From Levilactobacillus senmaizukei DSM 21775 = NBRC 103853 (GTDB taxonomy: Bacteria; Bacillota; Bacilli; Lactobacillales; Lactobacillaceae), in NCBI RefSeq assembly GCF_001592085.1, contig NZ_BCWD01000012.1:1-64000 (forward strand): DNA of 64,000 bases. Direction: 5' to 3'. The translations under genes and the position numbers were made by a program. Below the pieces are notes generated by a model. The model saw nothing but the letters and a program-made list of their open reading frames with translations, searched no databases and was not told where the DNA came from. Below are positions 48,060-57,700 of this stretch, one piece after another; the first letter of the stretch is position 1; every line of letters begins with the position of its first letter.

Positions 48060-48580
48060 GTAAATGGCTGGTAATCAGTGATAACCACGGGGATGTCGAT
48101 ATCTTATCGAAGATGCAGACCGTGCTCCAGCCAGACGTGGTCTTCCACTGCGGCGATTCCGAAATGGCTCACGATGATCCTTGGTTCAAAGGGGTCTACG
48201 CGGTTCAGGGAAATATGGACTACGATAGCGAATTTCCATTAGTCGAAACGCCGACCATTGATGGCCTCAAGGTGTTATTGACGCATGGCCACTACGATGC
48301 CGTTCACTGGGACCTGACCAAATTAAGCCTCCACGCGGATGAGGAACAGGCAGACGTCGTCTTCTTTGGCCATACCCATGAATTGGCGGTCGAGGTCACG
48401 GGTGGCCATTTGTTTGTTAATCCTGGAAGTATCAGTCAACCACGGGGTGAGTTTCGCCGCCTCGGTGGGACTTGTGCTCTTTTAACGGTTGACGACCAGC
48501 AAGTGAAGGTTCAATATTATACTAGAGATGGACAACCGGTGCCCGATTTGGCTTTTGTCTATCAAAGATCACAATTCTAG
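48056..48580 (+). CDS. yfcE: YfcE/MJ0936 family metallophosphoesterase
   Basis: A 174-residue calcineurin-like phosphodiesterase with metal-ligand motifs SDNHGD, HCGDSE, VQGNMD, LTHGH and GHTHE. Natural substrate is not known. The start overlaps the rdgB stop (ATGA); cbpB follows after 17 bp, so the three form one operon, as in Bacillus (ysnA-ysnB). Confidence 0.92.
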   Translation: MSKWLVISDNHGDVDILSKMQTVLQPDVVFHCGDSEMAHDDPWFKGVYAVQGNMDYDSEFPLVETPTIDGLKVLLTHGHYDAVHWDLTKLSLHADEEQADVVFFGHTHELAVEVTGGHLFVNPGSISQPRGEFRRLGGTCALLTVDDQQVKVQYYTRDGQPVPDLAFVYQRSQF

Positions 48581-48597
48581 AAAGGATGACTTGACCC

Positions 48598-49077
48598 ATG
48601 ATTGACCCTGCTGTTGAGCAGATGTTACGAGAAGATCCAGCAAGCTACGTGATTCCAGCGGAGGTGGTTGCCAATGTGACGGCGACCAATACCTTGGAAC
48701 ATGCCCTGATGGTCCTGTCGAAAGTGGGCTACAGTCGTGTCCCCGTCCTGGATCCCGATGATCGGCTCCAAGGGATGATTTCATTGGCAGCCATTACAGA
48801 CCGCCTACTCCATGTGCCTGGTGCGGCGGTCGATCAGCTGAGCCGTTACACCGTGGCGGATGCCATGTTGCCCGTTGACCACTGGGTGGACGACCCAGCT
48901 AAGCTGGAAACCATTTTGAATTACATGATCGACGAGCCGTTTGTGCCGCTGGTCAATGAAGATGGGATCTTTCAAGGCATTATTACCCGACGAGAGATTT
49001 TGAAACGCGTTAACTATCTGGCACATAACTTAAATGATCAATACAATGTGACGCCAAAAGAACACACTGAGTCATAA
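48598..49077 (+). CDS. cbpB: CBS domain protein CbpB/DarB
   Basis: A 159-residue protein of two CBS domains (about 15-75 and 85-145), of the CbpB/DarB (YkuL) family that binds cyclic di-AMP; in Bacillus and Listeria the free form activates the (p)ppGpp synthetase Rel. Segments VPVLDPDDRLQGMIS and EDGIFQGIITRREIL are typical CBS nucleotide sites. ATG with AAAGGATG upstream. Last gene of the rdgB operon. Confidence 0.9.
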   Translation: MIDPAVEQMLREDPASYVIPAEVVANVTATNTLEHALMVLSKVGYSRVPVLDPDDRLQGMISLAAITDRLLHVPGAAVDQLSRYTVADAMLPVDHWVDDPAKLETILNYMIDEPFVPLVNEDGIFQGIITRREILKRVNYLAHNLNDQYNVTPKEHTES

Positions 49078-49088
49078 GGACTTTTAGA

Positions 49089-49115
49089 GGGCAACCATTA
49101 TCGGTTGCCTTTTTT
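49089..49115 (+). terminator. Terminator after cbpB
   Basis: GGCAACC pairs with GGTTGCC, followed by six T. Confidence 0.85.
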
Positions 49116-49116
49116 G

Positions 49117-49148
49117 TAAAAAAATCACCTCATCAAGAGATGAGGTGA
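49117..49148 (-). terminator. Terminator after mscS (minus strand)
   Basis: A 10-bp stem TCACCTCATC/GATGAGGTGA with a 4-nt loop, followed on the minus strand by a run of T. Confidence 0.85.
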
Positions 49149-49160
49149 CGGCGCCCATGT

Positions 49161-50027
49161 TTATTTATTGGGGACCGTGGCGTGACTGGGTAGGGTGATG
49201 CCGGCCTGGCGGATGGCCTTTAGGTAAGCCGTTAGGAAAGTGGCTTGAATGGTAAATTGGCTGCCGCTCTTCGCGACCACCACGACCTGATAGACCAGCT
49301 CGCCGGTTGGCAAGGTGACGACTCCGGTCAGGATCGGTTCACCAATCACACTAGGGTGCTCCGGTAAAAGCTTGGCATTGGTGTCGGCGATGATGCTTGG
49401 CAGTTGTTCCACCGGTGTGGTGGGCGCGATGGGAATGTTGACCGTGGCGTGCATGTTATTACGCGATCGGTTGGAAATGATGGTAATATTTCGATTGGGA
49501 ATAAAATTAATTGTCCCATCCGCGCTGGTCACCTGGGTGGTGCGCAATCCCATGTTGGTGACGGTTCCTTCGATCGTTCCGATCTTAACGGAATCACCAA
49601 CGTCTAGCTGCTGTTCGAATAGGATGGAAATCCCAGTGACTAGATCGCTGACAAAGCCTTGGGCCCCGAGTCCTAGAGCTAAACTGAAGATTCCGGCGCC
49701 GGCGATGAGCGTGCCCACCGGCACCCCCAAGGTGGACAGGAGAGCGTAAATCCAGAAGAATAGGATGGTATAATGAAATAGATTCATGCTTAGCATACTA
49801 ATGGTTTGCACGCGGTTACTCGATCCGGATTTGGGAATCAGGTAGCGCTTAAAGCTCCGGTTCAAAATGGCTTTACCGACTAGGTTAATCACGAAGAAGA
49901 GCAGGGTCAGTGAGACCAGAGTCAAGAAGCGACTGGTAATCAGATGGAGAAATTTTTCGCCACTAAAGGAATTGAGATAATTTTGAAACCACTTAGATGA
50001 AGTGGTCGACGTTGCGACTAGGTCCAT
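49161..50027 (-). CDS. mscS: MscS family mechanosensitive ion channel
   Basis: Small-conductance mechanosensitive channel that opens on hypo-osmotic shock. The 288-residue protein has three hydrophobic helices (about 30-50, 80-100, 105-130); the third is the Gly/Ala-rich pore helix (GAGIFSLALGLGAQGFV), followed by the beta domain (VGDSVKIGTIEGTVTNMGLRTT, broken here over about 155-185) and an alpha/beta C-terminus. ATG at 50027 is used; a TTG one codon upstream has better spacing to GGAGG and may be the true start. Monocistronic on the minus strand. Confidence 0.93.
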   Translation of the reverse strand: MDLVATSTTSSKWFQNYLNSFSGEKFLHLITSRFLTLVSLTLLFFVINLVGKAILNRSFKRYLIPKSGSSNRVQTISMLSMNLFHYTILFFWIYALLSTLGVPVGTLIAGAGIFSLALGLGAQGFVSDLVTGISILFEQQLDVGDSVKIGTIEGTVTNMGLRTTQVTSADGTINFIPNRNITIISNRSRNNMHATVNIPIAPTTPVEQLPSIIADTNAKLLPEHPSVIGEPILTGVVTLPTGELVYQVVVVAKSGSQFTIQATFLTAYLKAIRQAGITLPSHATVPNK

Positions 50028-50132
50028 CAAGGGATGAGCCTCCTTTGCTCAGTGTATTTAGAGTCTAGTTTAGCAGACTTTGACGGTTCCGGGTGAGGGA
50101 GATTGGAATTGCTCGTGAAATTAGGGATTTAA

Positions 50133-50161
50133 TTGCGTGTGACCGGCGAGAATGCTATTCT
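50133..50161 (+). promoter_or_regulatory. Promoter of DUF948-YtxH genes
   Basis: -35 TTGCGT (50133-50138), 17-bp spacer ending in TGC, -10 TATTCT (50156-50161). Confidence 0.6.
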
Positions 50162-50195
50162 ATTGATAAGTAAATGAGCACAAGGAGGGGTTGTC

Positions 50196-50600
50196 ATGAC
50201 CGGTGGACAAGTAGCGGGCCTGATTGCAGCAATTGCATTCTTAATCTTGGTCCTCTTCATTGGCATGTTCTTAGTAAAGATGAATAAAACGTTGAGTGAG
50301 GTTAATCGCTCGATGAAAACCATGACGTCGGATGTGGACGTGATTAGTCACCAAGCAGAAGATATTATGGCTAACGCCAATGAGTTACTGGAAGACGTGA
50401 ACAAGAAGGTTGCCACGATCGATCCGGTTTTCCAGGCCGCCGCTGACTTAGGCGAGAGCGTTTCGGACCTGAATACCGCTACCCGGAACCTAACGGAAAA
50501 GGTGGGCGACACGGCTAAGCAAACGGCCAAGACGACGTTAGCTGCCCGGGTTGGTAAGACCGCATTTGATTTATATCGGAATCATAAAAATAAGGATTAA
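50196..50600 (+). CDS. DUF948 domain membrane protein
   Basis: A 134-residue protein with an N-terminal membrane helix (about 5-27) and a long heptad-like helical region typical of DUF948 (MNKTLSEVNRSMKTM, DLNTATRNLTEKVGD). Related to Bacillus YtxG, a general-stress protein of unknown role. ATG with AAGGAGGGG upstream. Paired with the YtxH-like gene that follows after 22 bp, the same order as ytxG-ytxH next to ccpA in Bacillus. Confidence 0.88.
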   Translation: MTGGQVAGLIAAIAFLILVLFIGMFLVKMNKTLSEVNRSMKTMTSDVDVISHQAEDIMANANELLEDVNKKVATIDPVFQAAADLGESVSDLNTATRNLTEKVGDTAKQTAKTTLAARVGKTAFDLYRNHKNKD

Positions 50601-50622
50601 TCACGGAAAGGGAGTCATGAGA

Positions 50623-51015
50623 ATGGCAAAACACAAGTTATTAGCAGGATTAGTACTGGGTGGGGCAGCGGTTGCTGCCTACCATGCACTCGACCTGGAA
50701 CAGCGGGAAGCCTTGAAAGATGCTTGTCGTGAACGGGTGAATGCCTTGAAAGACCGCGCCGTAGATTACGCCTTTTATGCCGCCGATGCCGCCGATGATT
50801 TCAAGGAATCCTTGAATGATCATTTGGCAGCTAAGACGGATGCACCAGCTTGGCAAACCTTAAACGATGATGATACGGCGGACGATGCTGACGATGACAT
50901 CGTTTTGAAGAGTGCCGAAGTGGCCGATCTGAATGACAATGCCGCCGGTGACGATGAAGCCAGTGACGACACCGTCGATCCCACTGATGACACCAGCGAC
51001 TCGGACGCCGACTAA
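50623..51015 (+). CDS. YtxH-like protein with acidic tail
   Basis: A 130-residue protein with a short hydrophobic N-terminus (about 5-20; LAGLVLGGAAVAA), a helical middle part (REALKDACRERVNALKDRAVD) and a strongly acidic Asp-rich tail from about residue 78. This fits YtxH-like envelope proteins by layout and position after the DUF948 gene; sequence support is modest. The ATG at 50623 is preferred over the ATG at 50617 because AAAGGGAG then has proper spacing. Confidence 0.78.
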   Translation: MAKHKLLAGLVLGGAAVAAYHALDLEQREALKDACRERVNALKDRAVDYAFYAADAADDFKESLNDHLAAKTDAPAWQTLNDDDTADDADDDIVLKSAEVADLNDNAAGDDEASDDTVDPTDDTSDSDAD

Positions 51016-51027
51016 AAACAAACCGAC

Positions 51028-51067
51028 TAAAAAAGCTCGTCGAAATTAACTTCGACGAGCTTTTTTT
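51028..51067. terminator. Bidirectional terminator YtxH gene/pepQ
   Basis: AAAAAAGCTCGTCGAA pairs with TTCGACGAGCTTTTTT; serves both convergent genes. Confidence 0.9.
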
Positions 51068-51080
51068 AATGGCTTACGTT

Positions 51081-52178
51081 TTAACCAACGTAGGTGAGTT
51101 CCTTAGAAGTGTGGGTGAAAGGCAGACTCCCGTCGGCTGTGACATGGATACAGTCTTCGATCCGCACACCGGCCACACCAGGAATGTAAATCCCGGGTTC
51201 AATAGAGAAGCACATGCCGGGTTCGAGAACTAACTTGTTGCCTTCCATGATGGAAGGAAATTCGTGGTCACTCATGCCCATTCCGTGACCGGTCCGGTGG
51301 ATGAAGTATTCACCGTAGCCGGCCTTGGTGATAATGTCTCGAGCAATTTTGTCGACTTCTTCAGCGGTCATGCCGGGCTTAACAGCAGCCTGAGCGGTTA
51401 GCTGCGCTTCTAAACAAACGTCGTAGATTTCTTTTTCCTTAGCGGTTGGCGTCCCTAAGGCGACGGTCCGAGATGCATCGGAGATGTAACCGTCATAGAC
51501 TGTCCCTAAGTCGAAAAGTACCAGTTCGTTGTTTTGGAATTTAGTATCGTTGGTGGCACCGTGTGGTTCGGCGGCATGGGCCCCGGCTTGAACCAGGCTA
51601 CCGAAGGACATTTCCATAATGCCTTCCTTCATCAACGCATACTGCAATTCGGCGACGGCAGACTCTTCAGTCCGGCCGGCCTTAACCGCGGCGAAACCAT
51701 GCTCAAAGGCAAAGTCGTCCCACTTACCGGCGATTTCCAGTTTCTTAATCTCGTCGGCGGACTTGATCAACCGCATGTGTTCAATGTAGCTGGTAATATC
51801 GATGTCGAATTGAGGGTTACTAAATTGAGCGGCAAGGGCTTCCATCCGAGCAACTTGCAATTGGCCTTTTTCCACGGCGATGTGGGTGGGGTCAACGTGG
51901 CGTTGCTTAACTTGGTCCGCAATCATCGCCCATGGGTTCTCGTGATCCAGGTAGCCGATGACGGGAAATTGCCAACCGGTGGCCTTAATGACTTCTACTT
52001 CGAGGGCCGGGGCGAAAATAAAGGGGTCCTGGTCGGGGAAGACGACGAGGGCGAGCACCCGTTCGATGGGGTCGCTACCGAAGCCGGTTAAGTATTGGAT
52101 GGTCTTGGGGTTACTAAGGTAAGTCATACTAGCGTGCTGTTCTGCTGTCCACTGCTGAATCTGTTCAAGTTTAGTCAT
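51081..52178 (-). CDS. pepQ: Xaa-Pro dipeptidase PepQ
   Basis: Cytoplasmic metallopeptidase (family M24B) that splits dipeptides ending in proline. The 365-residue protein has an N-terminal creatinase-like domain and a pita-bread catalytic domain with metal ligands in LFDLGTVYDGYISDASRT (two Asp), HRTGHGMGMSDHE (His), SIEPGIYIPG (Glu) and GVRIED (Glu). ATG with AAGGGGTG upstream. Divergent from ccpA with a cre site between, the classic arrangement of lactobacilli, where pepQ is linked to carbon control. Confidence 0.95.
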   Translation of the reverse strand: MTKLEQIQQWTAEQHASMTYLSNPKTIQYLTGFGSDPIERVLALVVFPDQDPFIFAPALEVEVIKATGWQFPVIGYLDHENPWAMIADQVKQRHVDPTHIAVEKGQLQVARMEALAAQFSNPQFDIDITSYIEHMRLIKSADEIKKLEIAGKWDDFAFEHGFAAVKAGRTEESAVAELQYALMKEGIMEMSFGSLVQAGAHAAEPHGATNDTKFQNNELVLFDLGTVYDGYISDASRTVALGTPTAKEKEIYDVCLEAQLTAQAAVKPGMTAEEVDKIARDIITKAGYGEYFIHRTGHGMGMSDHEFPSIMEGNKLVLEPGMCFSIEPGIYIPGVAGVRIEDCIHVTADGSLPFTHTSKELTYVG

Positions 52179-52206
52179 TGAATCACCCCTTCAAAATATT
52201 GGGTTA

Positions 52207-52215
52207 ATTATACCA
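52207..52215 (-). promoter_or_regulatory. pepQ promoter (extended -10)
   Basis: On the minus strand TGG followed by a perfect TATAAT (52207-52212); no clear -35 box. Confidence 0.55.
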
Positions 52216-52266
52216 TATCGTAGAATGAAGCTTGAATAATCGTGGAAATTAAGGTATTCTTCTATG

Positions 52267-52280
52267 TGAAAGCGTTTTCA
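52267..52280. promoter_or_regulatory. cre site (CcpA operator)
   Basis: TGAAAGCGTTTTCA matches the catabolite-responsive element TGWAANCGNTNWCA at every position. It lies 3 bp upstream of the ccpA -35 box and about 55 bp upstream of the pepQ -10 box, so CcpA can act on both divergent genes. Confidence 0.88.
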
Positions 52281-52283
52281 ATG

Positions 52284-52312
52284 TTGCGTGAAAGTAAGAG
52301 ATTCTGTATACT
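52284..52312 (+). promoter_or_regulatory. ccpA promoter
   Basis: -35 TTGCGT (52284-52289), 17-bp spacer, -10 TATACT (52307-52312). Confidence 0.75.
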
Positions 52313-52372
52313 AGTCAAGTTGCTTGAAAACGGATGAAAACGACTCAAAACAAGAAAGAAAGGGCTATCGCT

Positions 52373-53374
52373 ATGGAAAAACAAACTGTAACAATTTACG
52401 ATGTTGCGCGCGAAGCAGCGGTATCCATGGCCACGGTTTCCCGAGTGGTTAATGGTAATCCCAACGTTAAGCCAGCGACACGCAAGAAGGTTCTCGAAGT
52501 GATTGATCGCCTCGACTACCGGCCAAATGCTGTTGCTCGTGGCCTCGCTAGCAAGAAGACCACCACGGTTGGGGTCATTATTCCTGACGTCACCAATGCC
52601 TATTTCTCGTCACTAGCACGGGGGATCGATGATATCGCGATGATGTATAAATATAACATCATCTTGACGAACTCCGATGAAAACGGGGGTAAAGAGGTTC
52701 AAGTTCTCAATACCTTAATGGCCAAACAAGTTGATGGAATCATCTTTATGGGTAACCAGGTGACCGATGAACTCCGTGAGGAATTCAAGCGATCTAAGGC
52801 TCCCGTTGTTTTGGCAGGTTCCGTTGATTCGGAAAAAACGCAGCCTAGTGTCAACATTGATTACATTGCTGCAGTTGCGGAAGCCGTTAAGAACCTAATC
52901 GATCACGGTAACCAGCGGATCGCCTTTGTCTCGGGTTCAATGGACCAGGCGATCAATCACGATTACCGGCTTAAGGGGTACAAGAAGGCCTTGAAGGATG
53001 CTGGTATCAGCTACGACAGTAAGTTGGTCTTTGAGACCGACTACACTTACAAGGCGGGTCAGTCCTTAGAGCCTGCCCTGACGGCAGCGGGTGCCACGGC
53101 GGCTTTCGTTGGTGACGACGAATTGGCCGCGGGAGTCATGAATGGGCTGACCGATGCTGGGGTTAAGGTTCCAGATGAATTTGAAGTCATCACGAGCAAT
53201 GATACCAAGTTAACGGAATTGGTGCGGCCTAAGATGAGTTCCATCACCCAACCACTCTATGACATTGGAGCCGTTGCGATGCGATTGCTGACCAAATTAA
53301 TGAATAATGAAACGGTTGAAGAGAACACGGTCATTTTGCCCTATGGGTTAATGAAGCGCAGTTCGACGAAGTAG
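52373..53374 (+). CDS. ccpA: Catabolite control protein A
   Basis: LacI/GalR-family regulator that, with HPr-Ser46-P, represses or activates genes through cre sites. The 333-residue protein has the N-terminal helix-turn-helix (TIYDVAREAAVSMATVSRVVN, over about 5-26), hinge helix (RPNAVARGLASKKT) and the periplasmic-binding-like effector core (GVIIPDVTNAYFS); Bacillus CcpA has 334. ATG at 52373 with GAAAGGG upstream. The perfect cre site next to its promoter suggests autoregulation. Confidence 0.96.
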   Translation: MEKQTVTIYDVAREAAVSMATVSRVVNGNPNVKPATRKKVLEVIDRLDYRPNAVARGLASKKTTTVGVIIPDVTNAYFSSLARGIDDIAMMYKYNIILTNSDENGGKEVQVLNTLMAKQVDGIIFMGNQVTDELREEFKRSKAPVVLAGSVDSEKTQPSVNIDYIAAVAEAVKNLIDHGNQRIAFVSGSMDQAINHDYRLKGYKKALKDAGISYDSKLVFETDYTYKAGQSLEPALTAAGATAAFVGDDELAAGVMNGLTDAGVKVPDEFEVITSNDTKLTELVRPKMSSITQPLYDIGAVAMRLLTKLMNNETVEENTVILPYGLMKRSSTK

Positions 53375-53386
53375 ACCGATCTATGA

Positions 53387-53418
53387 AAAACGTTGTCGTG
53401 AAAGCGACAGCGTTTTTT
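53387..53418 (+). terminator. Terminator after ccpA
   Basis: A 10-bp stem AACGTTGTCG/CGACAGCGTT followed by six T. Confidence 0.88.
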
Positions 53419-53560
53419 ATTGAAGAAAATCGGGCGACGGTGTGAAAAGTCGATGAAAAAGTATAAATTTTCATGTGATTAAGTCCGCCTTGACCTTTCG
53501 GGAAAAGGAATATGCTAAAATAGTGGACAAATCATTTTATGCGATGAGGAGGTGCAGAGT

Positions 53561-54382
53561 TTGGAAACACAGAGTCGAATGGCCCGTTACCATGCAGATG
53601 AAGCGACGCCCCAACAATCGGGGCCGACAACGACCTATCAACGGCGACCGGGATTGGATCGCTGGTTGGCGTTATTACTTGCCGTCTTAACGCTGACTCT
53701 GGGCTTGCGCTTTACCGTGTTTAACGCGTCTTATACAGCCGGGGTCGTCTCACGGTCATCCGTCGGCGAAAAGGTCATCAACCGCTTAAATGATGATCTG
53801 GAGGAATTAGGCGTCACCGGAAGTCCAGTGACCCCCGGTATTGCGGAGCCCTTCTTGGCACAAGGCATTGAACGGCTCTACGGTCAGCCGGTGATTGCGG
53901 TGGACACGACCGATCTGACCACTGCGATTAAGACGCAAGCTGCCCAAACTGGTGTGACTGCCAGTGATAGCTTAACGAAACGGGTGAGCCAAGCTGCTCA
54001 GAGACAGACGAGGGCGACCCTAAATTCCGCATCGATGTTGGCGACGATGACGCGGGTTCAATTGCTGCAGAAGCTGAATCTGTGGATCATGATCGCCAGT
54101 GCTTTATTGGCCATTGTGACTCTTATTTATGCAGTGGGGATGCATCACTTTCTCGGCAGTCTGGGGCCGGCGCTCAGCGTCGGTGGGTTCTTGGCTGGTC
54201 TGGTTAGCACCGGGGGACTTTTCCTGGTACCATTTGTCATGACATCAACGAGTAAGCTAGCGACTCAGCTCATGAGTACGGTGTCCCGTAGTGGGCTCAG
54301 CGTGATCATTTTCGTTGGTGTCGTTGAGATCGTACTCGGGCTGTTGGTGATGCTTGGTCATCGAGCTTTTCGTCGTGAATAA
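53561..54382 (+). CDS. Unidentified four-helix membrane protein
   Basis: Not recognised. With the TTG start at 53561 the protein has 273 residues: a short basic cytoplasmic N-terminus, one membrane helix (about 35-50), an extracytoplasmic domain of about 120 residues rich in T, S, Q and A (about 52-172), and three more helices (about 173-196, 200-225, 246-266). GAGGAGG lies 8 nt before the TTG; a GTG at 53552 is too near that site, and an ATG at residue 7 is a further choice. No enzyme motif is visible. Single gene after ccpA with its own terminator; some role at the envelope is all that can be said. Confidence 0.75.
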   Translation: METQSRMARYHADEATPQQSGPTTTYQRRPGLDRWLALLLAVLTLTLGLRFTVFNASYTAGVVSRSSVGEKVINRLNDDLEELGVTGSPVTPGIAEPFLAQGIERLYGQPVIAVDTTDLTTAIKTQAAQTGVTASDSLTKRVSQAAQRQTRATLNSASMLATMTRVQLLQKLNLWIMIASALLAIVTLIYAVGMHHFLGSLGPALSVGGFLAGLVSTGGLFLVPFVMTSTSKLATQLMSTVSRSGLSVIIFVGVVEIVLGLLVMLGHRAFRRE

Positions 54383-54411
54383 TCATTTGTATATGAATAG
54401 GAAATAACCGT

Positions 54412-54456
54412 AAAAAGTTCACCCATTAAGCAATTGATTAAGGGGTGAACTTTTTT
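54412..54456 (+). terminator. Terminator after membrane protein gene
   Basis: AAAAAGTTCACCC pairs with GGGTGAACTTTTT, with an inner CTTAATC-like stem, followed by T. Confidence 0.88.
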
Positions 54457-54730
54457 GTGTTCGTGAATATTTCTTGCATTTATTGATTGACCCACCGGCT
54501 TACTGGATATATTATATTAATCAAGGATTTAATGAGTAAACTGAAATTTGGAAGAATTGGTTGGCTATTTGGTAATGTTTAGAGACAAACTTGGTTGCAC
54601 AAATGACTATTAGTTGCACTCAGGTATTAAGGTATTAAAATGCCATGTTGAGGAACATAAACCGTTGATTTAAAATTTGTCAGGATTATGAGGACTGGTC
54701 AGCCCGCTATTTGAGAGGAGCACATCAACG
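54457..54730 (+). other. AT-rich region before the surface protein gene
   Basis: About 270 bases clearly richer in A and T than the flanking genes, with no credible gene. It contains one promoter (54614-54641) and a leader of about 80 nt for the following gene. The AT-rich upstream is common for accessory surface proteins. Confidence 0.6.
54614..54641 (+). promoter_or_regulatory. Promoter of LRR surface protein gene
   Basis: -35 TTGCAC (54614-54619), 16-bp spacer, -10 TAAAAT (54636-54641). Confidence 0.55.
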
Positions 54731-57700
54731 ATGGAAACAAAACGACACTTTAAGATGTACAAGGATGGGAAGCACTGGGTTTTTGCTGCCATCACAGTTG
54801 CAACGATTGGCCTCGGAACACTTGCGGGCCAAGACGTTTCGGCACATGCTGATACCGCAACGGGGCGTACAACAAGTAGTCAAACAGCGGCTGAAACTTC
54901 AGAAAATGATGCCAAGCAAGCCACATTAGGTTCCGTAGCGACTAATAATGGAACAACCGATGACTCCGTTACCGATACCGGCACCGGGAGTGATTCTGGC
55001 AACGAGGCAGGAACCGTTACTGGTGATAACGGGACTAATACGGGTAGCTTAGGCACGGGTGGCGGCGCCGGTGAGAATACCGGCAGCTTAAGCAATGATG
55101 CGACCGGTTCCAATGGTTCCGATACTGGAAGTGGTTCCGGGACGGTTAACGATAACGGTTCGACGGGTACCAACGACGGCACCGGTTCCGGCTCCGGGAG
55201 CAATGACGGCACCGTTGATGAATCTAACACGTCTGACCTGAACACATCGGGCGCTACGGAGAAGAACACCGATGGGAGTTCCGTTGACGTTAACGCAATC
55301 AAGATTCAAGCTCTGGATGCCGAGGCACCAGCGGACAACAGCGGGTTTACCTATACGGCACATGATGATGGTACGGCAACCCTTGATGGCTTGAACAAGG
55401 TCTTTGAAGGCGATACCATGGTTATTCCGGGGACGGCCGAGATCAGTACGGATGGCGGCACCACCTACCAGACCTATAAAGTGACAGATATTGCCGGTGG
55501 TGCTTTTGCCGCGGGTACTGGCATGATGGATAATGTCACCAAGGTGGTCATTAGTGACGGCATTCAAACGATTGGTGATAATGCGTTTGCTTACCTGAAA
55601 AATTTACAGGTGGTGGACCTGAGTGAAAATCATTCTTTAACTACGATTGGTGATCAGGCCTTTGTTATGAGTGGTTTGACTTCGATCGATCTGCCAGCGA
55701 CGGTCACGACGATTAGTGATGGGGCCTTTCAAGGTACCCAACTGACGAGTGTGGTGATGTCGGCTTCACTGACGAGTATCGGTGACAAGGCCTTTATGTA
55801 CACGCCACTGACTAGCGTGGATTTCAGCTCGGCCACTAATCTGACGACAATTGGCAATGAGGCCTTTACTAGTGCCCACCTAACCACGTTAACCTTGCCA
55901 GACAGTGTGACGAGTATTGGTGATCAGGCATTTGAATACAATAATTTGCAATCCGTGAAGCTTTCCAAGGATCTGAATGCCATTGGCTCGTTGGCCTTTG
56001 CCAGTAATGCGGAATTAGCCAACGTGGACTTTTCCGCCGCAAATGTTCTTGCTAACATCGGGGATGGCGCCTTTATGAATGATGGCTTGACGACCTTGGA
56101 TATTCCAAGTGCCACGACCATTGGCAACGGTGCCTTCTCAGGTAATAGCGCCTTAACCGCGGTTAACCTGGGAGCAGGTGTTCAAACGATTGGTAATTCT
56201 GCTTTTTCTGAATACACGTCGGCGGATGGTTCCGTTATTGGTGGGGATGACACTGGCTTAACGGCGGTGACTCTAGGAAGTAACGTCACCAGCATTGGTG
56301 ATAGTGCCTTTGCCCGGGCTAAGCAATTGACCACTTTGACGATTCCTAGCGATAGTCAATTAACGACTATTGGAAATAACAGCTTTTATGGTAGCAGCTT
56401 GACTTCCGTTATTTTTCCAGCCACGCTGACCTCAATTGGGGATGGTGCCTTCGAGTCTAATCTAAATTTGGCTGACGTGACGTTTACGAGTGGTGCTAGT
56501 GATCCCGATCTGACGATTGGGGCGGCGTCCTTCGCCTACGATGGTCATTTGACGACCATGAACCTGCCGGCTAACTTGGTCTCCATCGGTGATAGTGCCT
56601 TTGCTGCCGATAATTTAAAAGACGCCGATGGCAACGCTGCCGGTGGTCTGACGACAGTGACCTTTGGTGATGGCAGTCGGTTGACCACGGTTGGGGACAA
56701 TGCGTTCATTTATGACACTGCACTGACCGACATTACCTTGCCGGATACGGTGACCATCATTGGTAAGCAGGCCTTCTTGGCGAACTCGGCACTGACTAAC
56801 TTTGTGCTTCCTGCTGGATTAGTAACGCTGGGCAACAATGCATTTACCTATGATGACAATTTGAAGACGGTTGATACCAGCAAGGTCACTAAGCTGGCGT
56901 CGATTGGTACCGGGACCTTTGAATATTCTGGCGTAGAGGGATCAGGCACGACGAATGCCGATGGTGAACCAGTCTTTGATATTCCAGAAAGCGTGACGAA
57001 CATTGGTGACTTTGCCTTTGCCGGCAGCCATCTGCAAAATGTGACGCTTCCTGCCGGATTAACCTCGATTGGTGAAGGGGCCTTCACCTACAACGACCTC
57101 GGCGGCAGTATCGATCTGCCAGAAACGGTGACGAGTGTTGGCACTAAGGCCTTTTATGGGAACCAAATCAATAGTATCAATGTGCCAACGAGTGCTTCGG
57201 TTGGGACAGACGCGTTTAGTTACAACCGGATCACGGCGTTGACGTCGGGTACCGGTGATAGCTCACTGGCGCTTAACCAATATGCGGCCTACTTCGGTAG
57301 TCCTGCTGATGTGACGATTGATTCCTTATTCGATACTCACGTTGGAAATCTGACGAACAAGGACCTGCTGGTGTCAGCATTGACCAATGGCGTGACCTAT
57401 AACACCGCCGATGGCACATTTAATATTCCTACTGGAACGTCCGGATTTAAGTTTGACTGGTCGCTGAATGACTCCCAAGGAAATACGTATGCCGGGGCCT
57501 ACCAAGTGGTTTTAAACGACCCAGACATCAAGGTTGTCGATGGGCAAGCCTGGTACATGGATAATTGGACGCCAGAACAAAACTTTATTAGTGCGGAACA
57601 ATCGGACGGAACGAGCATTAGTTATAACGATTTAACGGTGACGATCAAGAATGCGGCCGGTGACGACGTGGTCGCCGACCAAGTCACGCAAACGCCTGGC

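Noticed and set aside
51534-52091. Plus-strand frame of 185 codons opposite pepQ
   Set aside because: Entirely antisense to pepQ, whose motifs are clear; no ribosome binding site.
55600-57260. Periodic repeats considered as a CRISPR array
   Set aside because: The repeats are coding leucine-rich repeats in one long frame, of varying sequence, with no constant spacers.
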